DNA of 64,000 bases from Schistocephalus solidus (GCA_017591395.1 WEDG01004212.1:1-64000), one strand, 5' to 3'. Shown: positions 21,508 to 33,759, counted from the first letter of the stretch. Numbers and translations are program-made. Notes: generated from the letters alone by a model not told the origin.

Positions 21508-22754
21508 ATGCAAAACTCAAGTTCCATAAGTAAATGGTCACAAAAAATTGGTCCACGACCAAGCTGCTTTGGACCGTCTATCGGCGCCTCTACCCACTCG
21601 GCCATATTGGCAGAGGATCTTGTTAGGCAAGTTAATGGACAAGCAGAAAACAATTGTAACTATCCTTATTCTGCTATTTGTTCACCTTCCGCTAAACGGG
21701 GTAAAAGTTCAGTAAGCTTAACTAATGTAGCTTACGAAGACGAAACATGTATGGAGGGTTTCAGCCTCCAGCAGAAATTCTCAGGGATGGAGCAGGAAAT
21801 AAGGAATCTAAGACAAGAAATAGATAACTTAAAAAAATCTTTATCTTGCCCAACTGCTAAAAAAGCTCCTGTTCGTAATAAACCTACCACAAAGCAAAAT
21901 TCGTATTCATATATAGCTTCTTCAAGCTTACATAAAAGTCAACTTAAACATATCGCGACTGCTGGACCCGGTAAACCAGAGGAATTTTCGCTACTTCCGA
22001 AGGGAGCCCCATCTAGTCCTTGCGCCACTCCACCGGTACTTAGTTCGGGTAGCATCAGCACTAATCTGGCTTAACCGCCCATCGCTTCATCACTGGTAGA
22101 CGTTGCACCAACATGCGATGTTGAAGAGGTTGGCGAGTTTGTAAAGCCAAAGAAAAAAGGTCTAAGAAGAACAAGTCGTGCAGAGACTTGGCTCCAGCCT
22201 GCCCAACATCCGGCTCATCTGGACCTATCAGGCAAAGTGAGCTGGTTACCAGTACTCACTCAGCTGAAAGATCTGAGTTAAAAACGGGCCCTAGATTGAG
22301 TCGAAAACAGAATGCAGTCATTAAAGGTGTCCCGGAGTCAGCTTCAATTATTCCAAAGGAGCGAGTTAAACATGACTTGGATCTCCTTTAATTGTATGCA
22401 AAAACGCTGCTGACGGACGGCGAGTCCATTCATATTCTCAAGGCATATAAAATAGGGAAGGTTCTGTCTACACCCGATTCAAATCCTCGACCAAGACCTC
22501 TTAAAATCATCTTGGAAAACGAAGCACAGGCACAGTTCCTGCTACAGAGAAAATCAACCCTGCGGGGTCCGCATTCTGAAGTGTTTTTTCAACCGGAATA
22601 TGGGTTGAAAGAGCGAATGAAAATGCGACAGCTAATAATAGAACTGAAAACACGAAAGACCAATGGAGAGGCAAATCGCAAAATAAGGGATGGACAGATA
22701 GTTCAAGTGAAAAGAGCATTTCTCTGGCCGAAGGCAGTCACCCTGACAGCTTAA
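21508..22754 (+). pseudogene. LINE B ORF1 (three open pieces)
   Basis: Pieces 21,508-22,074, 22,188-22,391 and 22,392-22,754. The first has a predicted coiled coil (M-E-Q-E-I-R-N-L-R-Q-E-I-D-N-L-K) around residues 90-115 followed by a low-complexity Ser/Pro/Lys region. The last has V-F-F-Q-P-E-Y-G-L-K-E-R-M-K-M-R-Q-L and I-R-D-G-Q-I-V, the pattern of CR1-like ORF1 C-termini that bind element RNA. No zinc knuckle was seen. Two stops separate the pieces, so no complete ORF1 is made. Confidence 0.75.
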
Positions 22755-22787
22755 CTGTCCCGTTTCAGAAACCAAAAACGTGCCCGC

Positions 22788-23506
22788 TTAAACTTATCGT
22801 CCTCAATGCCAGATCTCTGCTTAATGAGATGCCTTTGCTCCAGACTCTGGTTTTCATCCACCGCCCGGACATTGTAATAGTTACAGAGACATAGGCAACA
22901 CCCTGTGTATCCGACTCGGAACTCTCTATTCTAGGCTACGCTTACATTCGGAATGATCGACACGAGGGCCGTGGCGGAGGAAGCTGTATCTATGTTAGGC
23001 AACCACTTACATTTTTTCCATTGGACTATCGCCAATTTACCGCGGTAGAGGAGAGCTGTTGGCTCCGAGTAGATCTAAAAGATAACTACTCTTTACTCGT
23101 TGGTAGTATCTATCGCCCACCCAATGCCAGTGAGGATTACGATCTTTGTCTCTCGCTGGCATTTCACGCTGCAGCTGACTTAAATCTGAAGTACTGCTTG
23201 ATTGCAGGTGACTTCAATCTTCCTGAAGTTCACTGGTTTCCAACTTCCGGTCCTGCAAAGTTCGAAGACCTACTTGAGGCCATAGATATAGGCATGTGGG
23301 ACCAGGTAGTTGATTTTCCAACCCGAGGATCAAACATACTTGATCTTATTTTTTGTAGAGGTTGTCAGCCATCGTCAGTGTCACCTTTAGATCCACTTGG
23401 GAATTCTGATCACACTATAGTTCTTTCTACACTAGAACTAGAGGCTGCTGAAACGTTTTCCAAAAAATATAGCTTTTTTTCCGTGATTTCAGATCAGCAA
23501 ATATGA
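22788..23506 (+). pseudogene. LINE B apurinic-type endonuclease domain
   Basis: The fold starts L-K-L-I-V-L-N-A-R-S-L-L-N (22,788). It then has I-V-I-V-T-E-T with the catalytic Glu, followed by a Trp-to-stop change (TAG at about 22,891). I-A-G-D-F-N-L-P-E-V-H-W supplies the Asp/Asn pair, L-D-L-I-F-C-R-G follows, and G-N-S-D-H-T-I-V-L ends the domain with the Asp-His pair. The enzyme nicks target DNA to prime reverse transcription. All catalytic residues are still encoded; only the early stop and later frameshifts break it. Confidence 0.88.
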
Positions 23507-24189
23507 GGGAATTGCTTACACACCTAAATTCCCACGACTGGACTAACTTCTTTGTATGTTCGGATGTGAATGTTTGTACTGATACTTTTAACAAAGTTCT
23601 AAGGTCCACTCATTTCTCGTTTTTATTCCCCGTAAGAAAAATAATTAATGTCAAGGATGAAGTCTACCTCCCTTTATCATTCCGCCGTAGACTGCGTAGA
23701 CTCTCCCGTCGTTTTCATCTACAAAACGACACCTCCGTCCTGCCCCTTGATCCAGCAAAATCTTTGAAGAGGCTAAGAGGCTGTCTGACGAAAAAAACGA
23801 CAAGCCGATGAGGTTACCTTTGCCGAAAAACCCTTCGTTAAATGTTGCGAAGCTCTTTTCGCGCACAGTAAAAGCGCAGAGAAAAAAACGCAGCACCCCG
23901 TACTTCGAGATGCCTTAGGAAACCCAATAGCTGACGCTAAGTTGACTGCTGATAGCTTCAATGCTTTCTTGTCTAGAACGTTTAGTGAACATACTGTCGC
24001 CCCCTTTCCTAACATCCGGGTTCGGAGAGGTAACGTCCTCGAAACCATAACTTTTACCCTCTGGGACGTGACCGTAGCCATTCGGCGTTTTTCGTCAATC
24101 ATACAGTCCAGGACCAGATGGCGTCCCGGTCAGCGTTTTTAAAGGCGGATGCAAACGATATTTTTCCGTCCCTTCTGTAGTAGATATTT

Positions 24190-25590
24190 AATCTTGCTCT
24201 TGAAAGTGAAACTTTCCCTATTTTATGGAAGGAATCGCACATACTGACAATTCCGAAACACGGCCGACCTACGTCATTTGACGACTTTAGGCCAATAAAT
24301 ACACTACCAGCAGTCTCGAAGATCTTCGAGACCTTGATCAAAGACAAGATGATGTGTCACCTAAGCGAAAATAACCTACTTAATGCGGCTCAGCATGGTT
24401 TTCTCGAAAAATGGTCTTTTAACACTTGTCAGCTCTCTTTCTTCGATCATGTGCTACAATCTAGAGACAGCAGTTTTGCAATTTACACCGTTTACTTCGA
24501 TTTCACTAAGGCTTTTGATCGTGTTGACCATGATCTCCTACTGCTGAAACTTGCCTCCTTCGGCATAGGTAACAAGCTTCTGAACTTAATATTCTCCTAT
24601 TTGAATGCTCGCGCACAACGGGTTAAAATTTCTGATGTTATCTCCAACCCCACGCATGTGAGGAGCGGAGTTATTCAGGGCAGCGTGCTCGGCCCGCTTC
24701 TATTTTTGCCTCTTTGTCAACGATGTTCCTGATTGTTTTTCAGTATGGTAGGCCCTTTATGTACGCTGACGATTTAAAAAGTTGCCTATCGATATAAACC
24801 GATTGATCGCAACATCGTGCTTGAGCTCTTAAAAACGGATCTTCAGGTCTTCGCTCAGTGGTGTCGCACATGGCGCCTCTCACTTTCTTGGCAAAAGTGC
24901 TCCGTTATGGTTATTGGCGACAACCATCAGCCCCACCTAAGCATAGACGGTCACGATCTAAACGTGCCCGGAGTTATAAAGGATCTGGGCATATCATACT
25001 CTAGTAGTCTTTAATCTGTCAGAGCACTGCGCCCTGATTGTCTCGAAAGCACGCCAAACTACTGGGTTTATTCTCAGAAATTTTAAAACCGTCAAAATTA
25101 GAATCAGCCTCTATAAAATGTATGTCAGGCCTAGTCTGGAATACTGCTCGTTTCTATTTAGTCTTCTGCACGCTAGTGAACGAAAGAAGATAGAATCAGT
25201 CCAGCACTTCTTTACAAAAAGAGTTTTCTATTCAGATCACCGAAACCCTGTCCTACCAACAACGCTGTGAGCTTACAAGCCTTGACCCGCTATGGCTTCG
25301 CAGATTACAGAAGGGACTATTTTTAACTGTTTAAACTACTAAACAGTCGTACATTTAACCCCCTTACATCTCTGAGGCATCTCGACCACTCTCGGCGCAC
25401 CAGTCATCGAGATGTATTTTTATTTCTTCCCTTGGCACGCACAGTTAGATACCGACAGTTTTTTTCGGTAAACGCTATAGCAATCTGGAATAAGCTACCT
25501 AGAAGTATCAAAATTCAGCAAAGCTATCCCTTGTTTACGCGAACTGTCACTAGTTTTCTACATTCAGGACACCTTCCAAAACTTTTTGGG
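24190..25590 (+). pseudogene. LINE B reverse transcriptase and C-terminus
   Basis: Frame 24,334-24,732 has A-Q-H-G-F-L, Y-F-D-F-T-K-A-F-D-R-V-D-H and S-G-V-I-Q-G-S-V-L-G-P-L-L-F. A frameshift follows, and the active site F-M-Y-A-D-D-L-K lies at about 24,750-24,780 in another frame. The thumb (I-K-D-L-G-I-S-Y at about 24,980) and the C-terminal blocks up to 25,590 are recognisable but out of frame. The last ~0.55 kb is closely matched at 46,456-47,010. Confidence 0.85.
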
Positions 25591-25976
25591 TGCTGACTCT
25601 GTTGAAGCTCTCTTCGGTTCTGATGGCGTTCACGGACTCTGAATCCTGTGCCGGTCTTCATGCTGAGGGGAAAAATTACTGGCTCTGCAGACCTCAATCG
25701 GCTTATTTCTCAGTCGACAGCGAACAGCCGCTCGCCGACATACCTGCTGGTGCAGAATACCGGATCCGTAACACTGAATGGAGAGGTTCTTCACCGGGCA
25801 CCTGTGTTAACGCGTCCCTGTCCAGAACTTTAATTACTCAATAAGCTGCAGTTTTTTCTCCTGAAAACACATGAAACAACGATCAGGAGATTTTTTCACT
25901 GTCAGCTTGACCCTCTACTGTATATATTTTTTTGACCTTGCCTGTAAACGGGCAATAAATAAATAAAATAAAATAA

Positions 25977-26472
25977 AGGTTGTCTTTCATCCAAACTCCA
26001 AGATCCTTTTGTGTGTGCGCTTTTTGGAGTGGCAAACCGTTCAAATAGTAGGGTCGCATATCAGTGACCTGATTTCGATTTCCCAGACAAAGCAGGATGC
26101 ATTTGTTTGAGGTGAAGGACAAGAGCCACTTGCGGGACCACTCGTCCAATCGACGAATGTTTTTCTTTGGAAATCGTCTCCATCGGCAGCATTAGAGATC
26201 ACTTTTCCAGACTTTTATATCGTCCACAAACATAGCAAAGTTACAGTCCAATTCCTGTACACAATCATTAATGAGCAAGAGAAATAGGACCGGTCCGAGC
26301 ACTGAACCTTGTGGGACTCCACTCTCGATGACTGTGCGCTTTGATCGCGATCCGCCTACACAGACCATTTGGGAACGACCAACGAGAAAAATTCTTGATC
26401 CACGTAAGAAGTTTGCCTCCAATACCAAACATTCTCAACTTGTAAAGGGAGACGGTGGTGCGGAACACTCTC
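25977..26472 (-). mobile_element. LINE D, RT part (continuation of 20,455-21,195)
   Basis: Antisense frames 25,883-26,149 and 26,192-26,428 give N-R-N-Q-V-T-D-M-R, L-G-V-W-M-K, S-G-V-P-Q-G-S-V-L-G-P-V-L-F and the active site M-F-V-D-D-I-K-V-W. Ala of F-A-D-D is replaced by Val; both aspartates are kept. The element is 5'-truncated at about 26,472, where a plus-strand LINE A fragment begins. Confidence 0.85.
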
Positions 26473-27160
26473 GATTAATATCTAAAAACATAGATGTCTC
26501 ACCTTTAAAAGTATTCAAAATGAATAGCGCTCCTAAAAAATTCACATTCGGTTGCAATTGAAAAACATTCCAAATACACTTTTAAAACAGTTAAGAGGAT
26601 TTTTCCACCTTTACTTAGCAGATTATTCTCAGAATTTCTTGAAAACGCTTTCTCCCCGATAATTGGAAAAATTCTATTATAATTCCAGTTTTTAAAATCT
26701 GGTTCCCGCTCTGACATTCGTAACTATCATGGTTTTCATAAAACGCCCTCTTGCGAAACGCTTTTGAAAAACTAACTATGAAATAAACTACAGAATTTTT
26801 GCATAAGTAATCAAATTCTCATCACCTGCCAACATAACTTTTTACCGGAACACTCTTTTGTGAAACCTGCCACGTATTTTCTTACATCTACTAACCCTCT
26901 TTGCAATGATTATCTATCTGAAGAACTAACCCATTTTTGATTTTAGTAAGGCATTCGATAAATTGCCTCATTGATGACTTCTAGCTAAAACTAGAGGCTA
27001 TAGGATATCGTAGGCACATGACTGACTTTTTAGATCTCACCTATCTGATCGAAAACAAAACGTTTAAGTGGGGTCCTCTATACTCATGTGCTACCGCGAT
27101 TGTGAATGGTGTCCTTCAAGGTACCGTGTAAGGTCCTTTGTTGTTCTTACTTTACATGTT
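26473..27160 (+). mobile_element. LINE A fragment, plus orientation
   Basis: Reverse complement of the 11.0-11.6 kb part of LINE A. It reads linker, fingers (I-I-P-V-F-K at about 26,690), F-D-F-S-K-A-F-D-K-L-P-H at about 26,937-26,970 and G-V-L-Q-G-T-V at about 27,110, with a stop inside and many others around. It ends where the tail of a minus-strand LINE D begins (27,163). This is the only clear A copy on the plus strand. Confidence 0.8.
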
Positions 27161-27162
27161 CA

Positions 27163-29400
27163 GTCTCAGTTCAGTGTATTTGAGCGAAATGGTCTTACAC
27201 CTTTGAACTCCCTATTTGTTACAGAAAAATCGCTAAGAATAAGGACCAACGTAAAGAAGTTACAGTCAAGTTAATATGTGCAGATTTACGTAGTAAACTG
27301 GTATTTTTAAGGTTAAGAAGTCGTATAATCTTCGTGGTCCTGCAACATATGATTGTCAAGCCGATGTTTGAATGCATCACAGACTGGGACATAACAATCG
27401 CCTCAGGTAGGTTATTCCACGGTTCCGTGACACGGTTGGAGAAAAATACTTCCTCACATCCAATCTTCCTTGGAGCACGCGTAGTTTTAACGAATAACCT
27501 TGGAGAAAAGTCGAAGTAGCAATTTGGAAAAGTCATCTTACAGGAGGGCAAAATCCATGCCGCACACGATACGGAAGGTTTGTATCAAGTCTCCACGCAA
27601 CTGCCTATAACTCAGAGGATAGAACTTAAGGGAATTAAGGTGGATCGCGCATGGCAGTACATCTTGACCGCCTACTGATTTTGTGGCTAGCCGCTGCAGC
27701 CTTTCGAGCAGGTTGTAATCCTGCTGGGTCCACAATCGCCAGGCTTGGCTCGCATATTCAAGATGTGGCCTTTCAAACGTACTGAAGACTTTCGAAAAGC
27801 AGTTTTCACCAAAAACATTAAATGCCCACTTGCTAGTCTAAAACACTGCATTGATTGATTTAGCCACCTTGCAACATTGCGTAGAATGCTTCAGGTTGTT
27901 TGTCATCCAAACGCCAAGATCCTTTTGTGTTTCTGCTTCTCGGAGAGGCATACCGTTCAAATAGTAGAGTCGCATATCAGTGACCTGATTTCGATTTCCC
28001 AGATGAAGCAAGGCGCATTTGTTTGAGCTGAAGGACAAGAGCCATCTGCGGATTTACTCGTCCACTCGACGAAGGTTGTCTTGGAAATTGTCTCAATCGG
28101 CAACATTGTTGATGACTTTCCAGATTTTTATATCATTCACAAACATAAAAAGTCACAGTCAAATTCCTACAAAAAATCATTAATGAACAAAAAAATTATG
28201 ATCAATCCGAACACATAATCTGGTGGGATTCCACTCTCAATGACTGTGGGCCTTGATCGCGCTCCGCCAACACAGATCCCTTGGGAACGGCCAACGAGGA
28301 AATACGCAATCAACGTAAGAAATTTGCCGTCAATACATAACATCCTTAACTTGTAAACGAGACGTTGGTGTGGAACACTATCAAAGGCCTTCTGGAAATC
28401 AATGTAGGCCATATGCGCAGTGTCTTTTGCATCGAAATCTTTTTTTCAGCTTGCAACTTATAAAGTAAGTTCGTTACACATGATTTTCGCCTACGAAAGA
28501 CGTAATTTGCATTGGATAAGAGGTTATGGGTTTTTAAATAAATCATTAATTCCTTTTTGACAACGTTCTCTATAACCTTGCAACAGATTGAGGTCAGGCT
28601 GACAGGCCTGTATTTTGTTGCAAGGACATGACTACCGCTTTTGTGAAGCAGTGTAATGTGGGCTGTTTTGCCGTCAGTAGGAAGAATTGGCATATCGAAC
28701 GATTTCTTACACAGAAAGAATAACGGTTTGACCAGCTCTCGAGCAAGTTTGAGTAGCAGCCTTGCTGGAATCTCGTCAGGCGGGGGATTTACATGCCTTC
28801 AGATTTTTTCTTCTTCAAAGACCGCTTCTTCTCGAAAAAGCATATCATGAATCATTGGCGCTCCCATAGTATCGTAACTAGATGAAATGAAAACGGATTC
28901 TCTGGTTAAATCTGAGTAAAAGAATTGAGAAAAGTGTCCAGCTTTGTTCGTAGTTTCTGATATCTCAAAACTGTCATCGTTTCTCATAACGAGAATCGGG
29001 TCCCTGTTACGTATGCTTTTCGTAAATATGTGTAGAGCAATTTGGGATTGTGAACTGCTCGCTGGAGAAAATCCCTTTCGTTATCTCGTCGTCTTTTGGA
29101 GATCAAACTTTTAACCTTGTTCCTTTGAATTTTGTATGCTTACAAGGCTACATTTTCACTGGATCGGCAAACTGTCTTTCAAAGCCTTCTTTTCCTGTTT
29201 ATACTTCTTTTAAGATGTCTTGTTAGTCACTGTGATCTGTTGGATATCCTCAGTTTTCATGACGCACCGTAGCATTCTATTCGATTCAACATCCACTCCT
29301 TAAATAAATTCTAGTCCTCAGTGACGTTTCCAGAGAAGAGAAGATCCCAGTATTTTCAGAAGCACTCTTCATCGAAGGATGAGAACGTTCGTTTGATGAG
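27163..29400 (-). mobile_element. LINE D copy 2, from 3' tail to end of endonuclease
   Basis: Starts with the (TTCAG) tail at 27,163-27,180. Antisense C-terminal blocks follow (V-F-F-S-N-R-V-x-E-P-W-N-N-L-P, frame 27,219-27,551; L-E-R-L-Q-R-L-A-T-K-S-V, 27,538-27,735). Next are the thumb (27,838-28,038), the RT (28,120-28,700), and the linker with N-P-K-L-L-Y-T-Y-L-R-K at about 29,030. The active site reads F-V-N-D-I-K, so the first catalytic Asp has become Asn and the RT is dead irrespective of the many stops. The 5' end is near 29,400. Confidence 0.85.
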
Positions 29401-29404
29401 GTAA

Positions 29405-30690
29405 AGGACTGACATATCCAACTAAGACACCTTTGAGCAGTGGAGTGACGGTTTAGGAGAATTCATGATCTATACGCCCAAGACTTTATTGGCTTACACA
29501 TCTTGCAGTCATATGCCATGTAGGTGGTAGACCAGGCTGTTTGGTGAGTTTTTTCTGCTGATCCTTAATGTGCTACACATTTTTACGTTAAACGGTATGA
29601 ACCACTTTTTTTCGACCATTGCGCAAGTCTATTTAAGTTTGTCTGCAAACATTCTTCGTAAACATCATCTTGGATGATACTCCAGATCTTGATATCAACG
29701 AAAAATATGCGACATCTCAATTCAGTTCATTGACACAATGTTTGACGTATTTATTGAACAGAATAGGGGCAAGGACGGAACCTTGGGGAACACCACTCTC
29801 AGCCGCAACTTTCACCGACTGCTGGTCACTGACACAGACAATTAAAGAGTGGCCGATTAGGAAGTTTTGTATCCACATCAAAAGTTTATCCCTTATTCCA
29901 GTTTGGCTGAGTATGAAAAGAAAGCGATGGTGAGACACACTATCGAGGGCTTTCTTGCATGCACCGTGTTTCCCCTATCAGCGGACTTTGTCCAACGTTC
30001 TAATGAGTAGAGCAAGTTTGTTACTCATGACCTTTCTCTACGGAAATCATGCTGTAAATCAAAAAGCAGGTTATTTTGCTTAAGGAACTGCATTAGCTGT
30101 CGCTTTATTATTTCCTCGTAATTTTGTAGCAAATAGAAGAAAGACTTACTGACCTGTAGTTGTTTCCGGAGACTTGGCTGCCACCCTTACGCAGCCGTGT
30201 TATCCACACAGATTTCCAATCAATCAGTAGTGATCCAGCCACGAAGGACACATTGAAAAGCATAGAGAGCGGTTTTTCTAACTCCCAGGCGTGCTCGTTC
30301 AACAGTTTCACCGGTATCTCATCGAGATCTAACTATTTGGATTCTCTTAGTTACAGCAGCTCCCTCAAAACAAACAGTTCTGTAAACTGAACGCCTTCAA
30401 TTATTAATCGATCATCAAAATCAATCGCCGGAAGGTAAAATTCGGTTTCCCCAGTAAAAACAGACCAGAAAATTTCTGAAAGCTGATCAGAATTCACTCC
30501 AACGTCAGTGAGGTTTATACCTTCAGCAGTCTTGAGCAGGGGTAGTGGATCTTTGTTTCGCGTGCTCTGCCTGACGAAAACCATGTCTCTTCCTCAATTC
30601 CAACCTGATACTTGTGCAACAGGGAAAATGTGTGATCCAGTTTCAGCTTATTTCGTCTATGTGCATCTTCAGGCACAGACTAATGTATGA
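29405..30690 (-). mobile_element. second D-like LINE fragment (RT and linker)
   Basis: Antisense RT of a related but distinct copy. It shows L-G-V-W-I-D-H near 29,470, F-F-V-D-I-K-I-W near 29,680-29,710 (one of the two catalytic Asp deleted), frame 29,717-29,938 with S-G-V-P-Q-G-S-V-L-A-P-I-L-F, frame 30,108-30,311 with the fingers N-N-Y-R-S-V-S-L-S-S-I-C, and 30,351-30,584 with the linker L-S-E-I-F-W-S-V-F-T-G-E. It lacks its 3' end, which is replaced by the element to the left. Confidence 0.8.
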
Positions 30691-31149
30691 AATATCAGAA
30701 CGTTAGGTGACGAGCAAAATTCAAACCGAATTTAAACGACAAGCTAACGCGCTTTCAAATTATAGGATGTCGGAGAAATCTCAAGTATTATCTTCCCCTC
30801 TAATAACATAGTTGTTTCAACAAGTGAGTAAAAGTGATTGAGCAAACGCTTGCTTAGTTTCAATAAATATTTCGTTATCCATTAAGGCCTTCTGTTTGAG
30901 GTTATTTGCACTAAAAAGGCCACTCCAATACGATGTCTTGTTTAGCCAAACATGTAAGTAAGGACAAGGACTTAACTATGATGCACAATGAGATGACAGT
31001 GTTTTTAAACCGTAGTGTACTTCCAGTCCTTATGCAGATAAATTGTCTCAAATATAAACTGTGAAAATTTTGGGGCATGCGGCGTACCGCACAGTAAATT
31101 AAGTGAGTCGCAAGTTCATTTGGGGTACATAAAATGGGAGCCGGATGAA
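30691..31149. other. unassigned stretch
   Basis: No gene or repeat recognised. The right edge may already belong to the RT fragment that follows. Confidence 0.3.
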
Positions 31150-31615
31150 TCTATAGCAGCAGGACTCTACTCCTAAAATTGGGGTAGATTCATCGCGTAA
31201 GCAAGCCATGGCGAAAGAACATGAACAACTGGCTGGCAAACTCTTCAAACCACAAGCACATATATTCAATTCGTCATTCGAATCTGAAAAACTGCCATCC
31301 GAATGGAAGGCAGCAAATATATACCCCATATATAAGAGTGGGGGCTCGATCTAATGTCAAAAATTATCGGCCTGTCAGTTTTACCTCCATTTGCCGTAGA
31401 ATAATGGAATCAATAATTAAGGAGGCGACAATGAACTTCCTTGAGGAAAACTGATTACTCTCAGAGTGCCAGCATGGCTTCAGACAGAATCATTCTTCTC
31501 TTTCCAGTTTATTGCTCTCCACAGAGCACTAGCCTCACGCATTGGACGAGGATAGTAGGGTTGACATCATCTAAACTGATTCCAAGAAGGCGTTTGACAG
31601 TATCCTATCACCTGC
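31150..31615 (+). mobile_element. LINE RT fingers fragment
   Basis: Plus-strand CR1-like RT piece: F-E-S-E-K-L-P-S-E-W-K-A-A-N-I-Y-P-I-Y-K-S-G at about 31,275-31,345, N-Y-R-P-V-S-F-T-S-I-C at about 31,360, S-E-C-Q-H-G-F-R-Q-N at about 31,460, and S-K-K-A-F-D-S at about 31,578-31,598. It is cut there by an unrelated GC-richer block. Similar to families E and H; the copy is too short to place. Confidence 0.75.
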
Positions 31616-31835
31616 TTTAGCCCGCTCGTCGTGGCGGCTGCCAGGGGTGTGGCCGCCGTGAAGAGCCCAGCTACGAGGAGCCACAGAGGAGAGTTGGGTA
31701 AAATTAAGAGGCGGCCATAGGAGCATGCACCACTAACGCAAGACACATGGAGGAACACAATGCTACGTGTACGATGACCCTTCCTATCAAGTACCCCATT
31801 CACCCAGGGAACCTGTTAACCAACCGATGGTCAAT
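31616..31835. repeat. GC-rich repeat shared with 45.73-45.93 kb
   Basis: The sequence around aggagccacagaggagagttggg, then aggcggccataggagcatgcaccac and agtaccccattcaccc, aligns with 45,740-45,925 in the same orientation. At the other site it lies upstream of the LINE F endonuclease, read from the opposite strand. Here it directly precedes an endonuclease fragment on the plus strand. It behaves as a leader sequence used by more than one element. Confidence 0.6.
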
Positions 31836-32004
31836 GTGCGACTGAAATGTCACTTCACAAATATCTCTATCGTCCTGTGTACGCACCGATTTTCGGTGCC
31901 GAACAGCATGACAAAGAGACGTTTTGCTTGCAACTGCAAGCGTTAGTTGAAAGACTCCCACATCGTGATCTGTTATTTGTTGCTGTTGACTGGAATGGTC
32001 GAAT
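31836..32004 (+). pseudogene. RTE-like endonuclease fragment
   Basis: Frames here encode I-V-x-V-Y-A-P-I-F-G-A-E-Q-H-D-K-E-T-F and L-P-H-R-D-L-L-F-V-A-V-D-W-N-G-R (within 31,847-32,164). The second part is the site of the catalytic G-D-(F/W)-N segment of APE-type endonucleases, with Gly replaced by Val. The patch stops at about 32,004, where the frame passes directly into LINE ORF1 sequence. Confidence 0.6.
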
Positions 32005-32519
32005 GCCGCGACCGCAACCTCTCGAAATTATGCTGGAAAGCAATGACTACATTGAGGCGATTCTCTCCCAAAAATCAACCTTCACTCGCATAAAGAGGCT
32101 TATTTCAACCGGACTAATCCCCTGCAGAAAGGCTGAATCGCCGAAAACTTATCTTGGAAATTAAATCAAGACTGAAGGCTGGCAAACACAATCTGGCTAT
32201 CTTTCAATGGGTAGGTAGTTCAAAAGACTTCGACTTTTCAACTGCAACAACCAATTGTCTTAAGGACAATGGCAGCCACCTCACTAACGCCAAAACCACC
32301 AGCCAACCCATTGCCCAAAGAGATTCCAGACCTAAGTCAATAACACGCAGCGTTTTCACTGTGGAAACCAGAGTTACTGAAACTCCTGAAGAAACGGAAC
32401 AGGCATATGAGCTTGACGTCAGAGGAGACATAGGAAGGCCCATAAAATTGACAAACGCAGCACGAAGTTTAGCTGCGAAAAATTGAAGTGCTTGTACACA
32501 AATGCCCAAAGCCATTATT

Positions 32520-33260
32520 AAAAATCTGACGAGTTAAACATTTGCATTGCCGAAAGATATCCTGGTGTGATAGCAGTAACCGAAATCTGGCTGTCGGGCA
32601 GCATTCAATATAGCGAAATAAGATGGCCTGGATACCAAATATATCGGAGGGACGCAGAAAACTGACAGGGTGATGGAATAATTGTATGCTAAAGAAGTGC
32701 TAATAGTGTCCGACAAGACGAGCAATTTTGCTTGCATCCCGGAAGCCATATGATTGACCATCAAAGCTCTTGGCTCCACATGTCGGGATGTTCTCACTGT
32801 CTATTGGCCACCTAGGATAGACCCAGTCACATACACCCACCTGTTGGAACAATTCGACAAGTTCTCAAGTCAATCTAATGTCGTGATTATGGGTGACTTA
32901 AATGCACCAGGAATTAACTGGAACACTGTTCAATCATCATGCCCAAAGTCGGCTTTGGATTCTGTTTTTCAGCAAAAGAACTCGAAGGCACTCCTCACAC
33001 AACATGTCCTCTTCCCCTGCAGAGCAGCAGAAGGGACAAAGAACTAACTGTCTCGACCTGGTTTGTAAGAAAACATCAGGCAGCATCGATGAGATTATTT
33101 CAATGTCTCCACGCGGTCAAAGTGATCATGTGGGACAACTTCATATTCTCCGTTGCGCTTGCTATAGAGGAAAAGTGGCGTAATTTTTGGTGAGGAAATG
33201 TTCATCAGATGCGAGCCGATTTAACAGATCTCCACTTGACCTCAAAGTTTTTGGGCACGA
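32520..33260 (+). pseudogene. LINE E endonuclease domain
   Basis: I-R-W-P-G-Y-Q-I-Y-R-R-D-A-E near 32,620-32,660 follows the first catalytic segment (V-T-E-I-W-L-S-G, where a Thr of the usual E-T-W has become Ile). V-V-I-M-G-D-L-N-A-P-G-I-N-W at about 32,880-32,920 is intact. The Asp-His segment G-Q-S-D-H-V-G-Q-L is at about 33,115-33,140. Frameshifts fall between all three. Confidence 0.8.
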
Positions 33261-33759
33261 TGAATGAAGATTGGGAGTTTGTACGGAATGCTCTTCTGAA
33301 ACATATTAACAACCACTGCCCACTAACGAGTGTCCATCAGAGCAAGCATCCTGGGTGGTTAGACAGTAGCCTAAAAATGAAATAAACATGAATTTAAAAT
33401 TTAAAAGAAAATACTGTGAGTATAATCAAGTCACATATTTTAACAAGTATTAAACACAAAGAAAGAAACGGAGAAGCCTTATCCTTAAAACGCGACGAGA
33501 ATTCAAGAAGACTTTGCTGCAAATGGCAACACAGAATCCAAAGTAAGTCTACAGTAACCACCGCAGACGTACAAGGAATAAGCATCAAATCGCGATGAGT
33601 AAGACTGCCATGGGCATCGAAATTGCTGAAAACAGGGGACAAAAGCCGAGTTCTTTTCACAGTTCTACCGTTCAGTCTAAGCAAACGACGCAAGGTTCCG
33701 TCGTCCCTCAGCGGATAACCTGTTGACTGCAAGCATTATTCACATACTATTCTCAGAAT

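Larger units (their letters stand above)
21196..25976 (+). mobile_element. LINE family B, full-length insertion in LINE D
   Basis: A 4.78-kb CR1/Jockey-type LINE with leader, ORF1, ORF2 (endonuclease and RT), 3' UTR and an (AATAA)-type tail. Both ends are fixed by the flanking LINE D halves, so this is one of the few elements here whose 5' end is known. It leaves at most a 3-bp duplication (agg). Stops and frameshifts interrupt both ORFs. Fragments of the same family are at 13.3, 39.1, 46.5 and 50.4 kb. Confidence 0.9.

Noticed and set aside
30108..30311. Separate small gene
   Set aside because: The frame is the RT fingers segment of a minus-strand LINE (N-N-Y-R-S-V-S-L-S).
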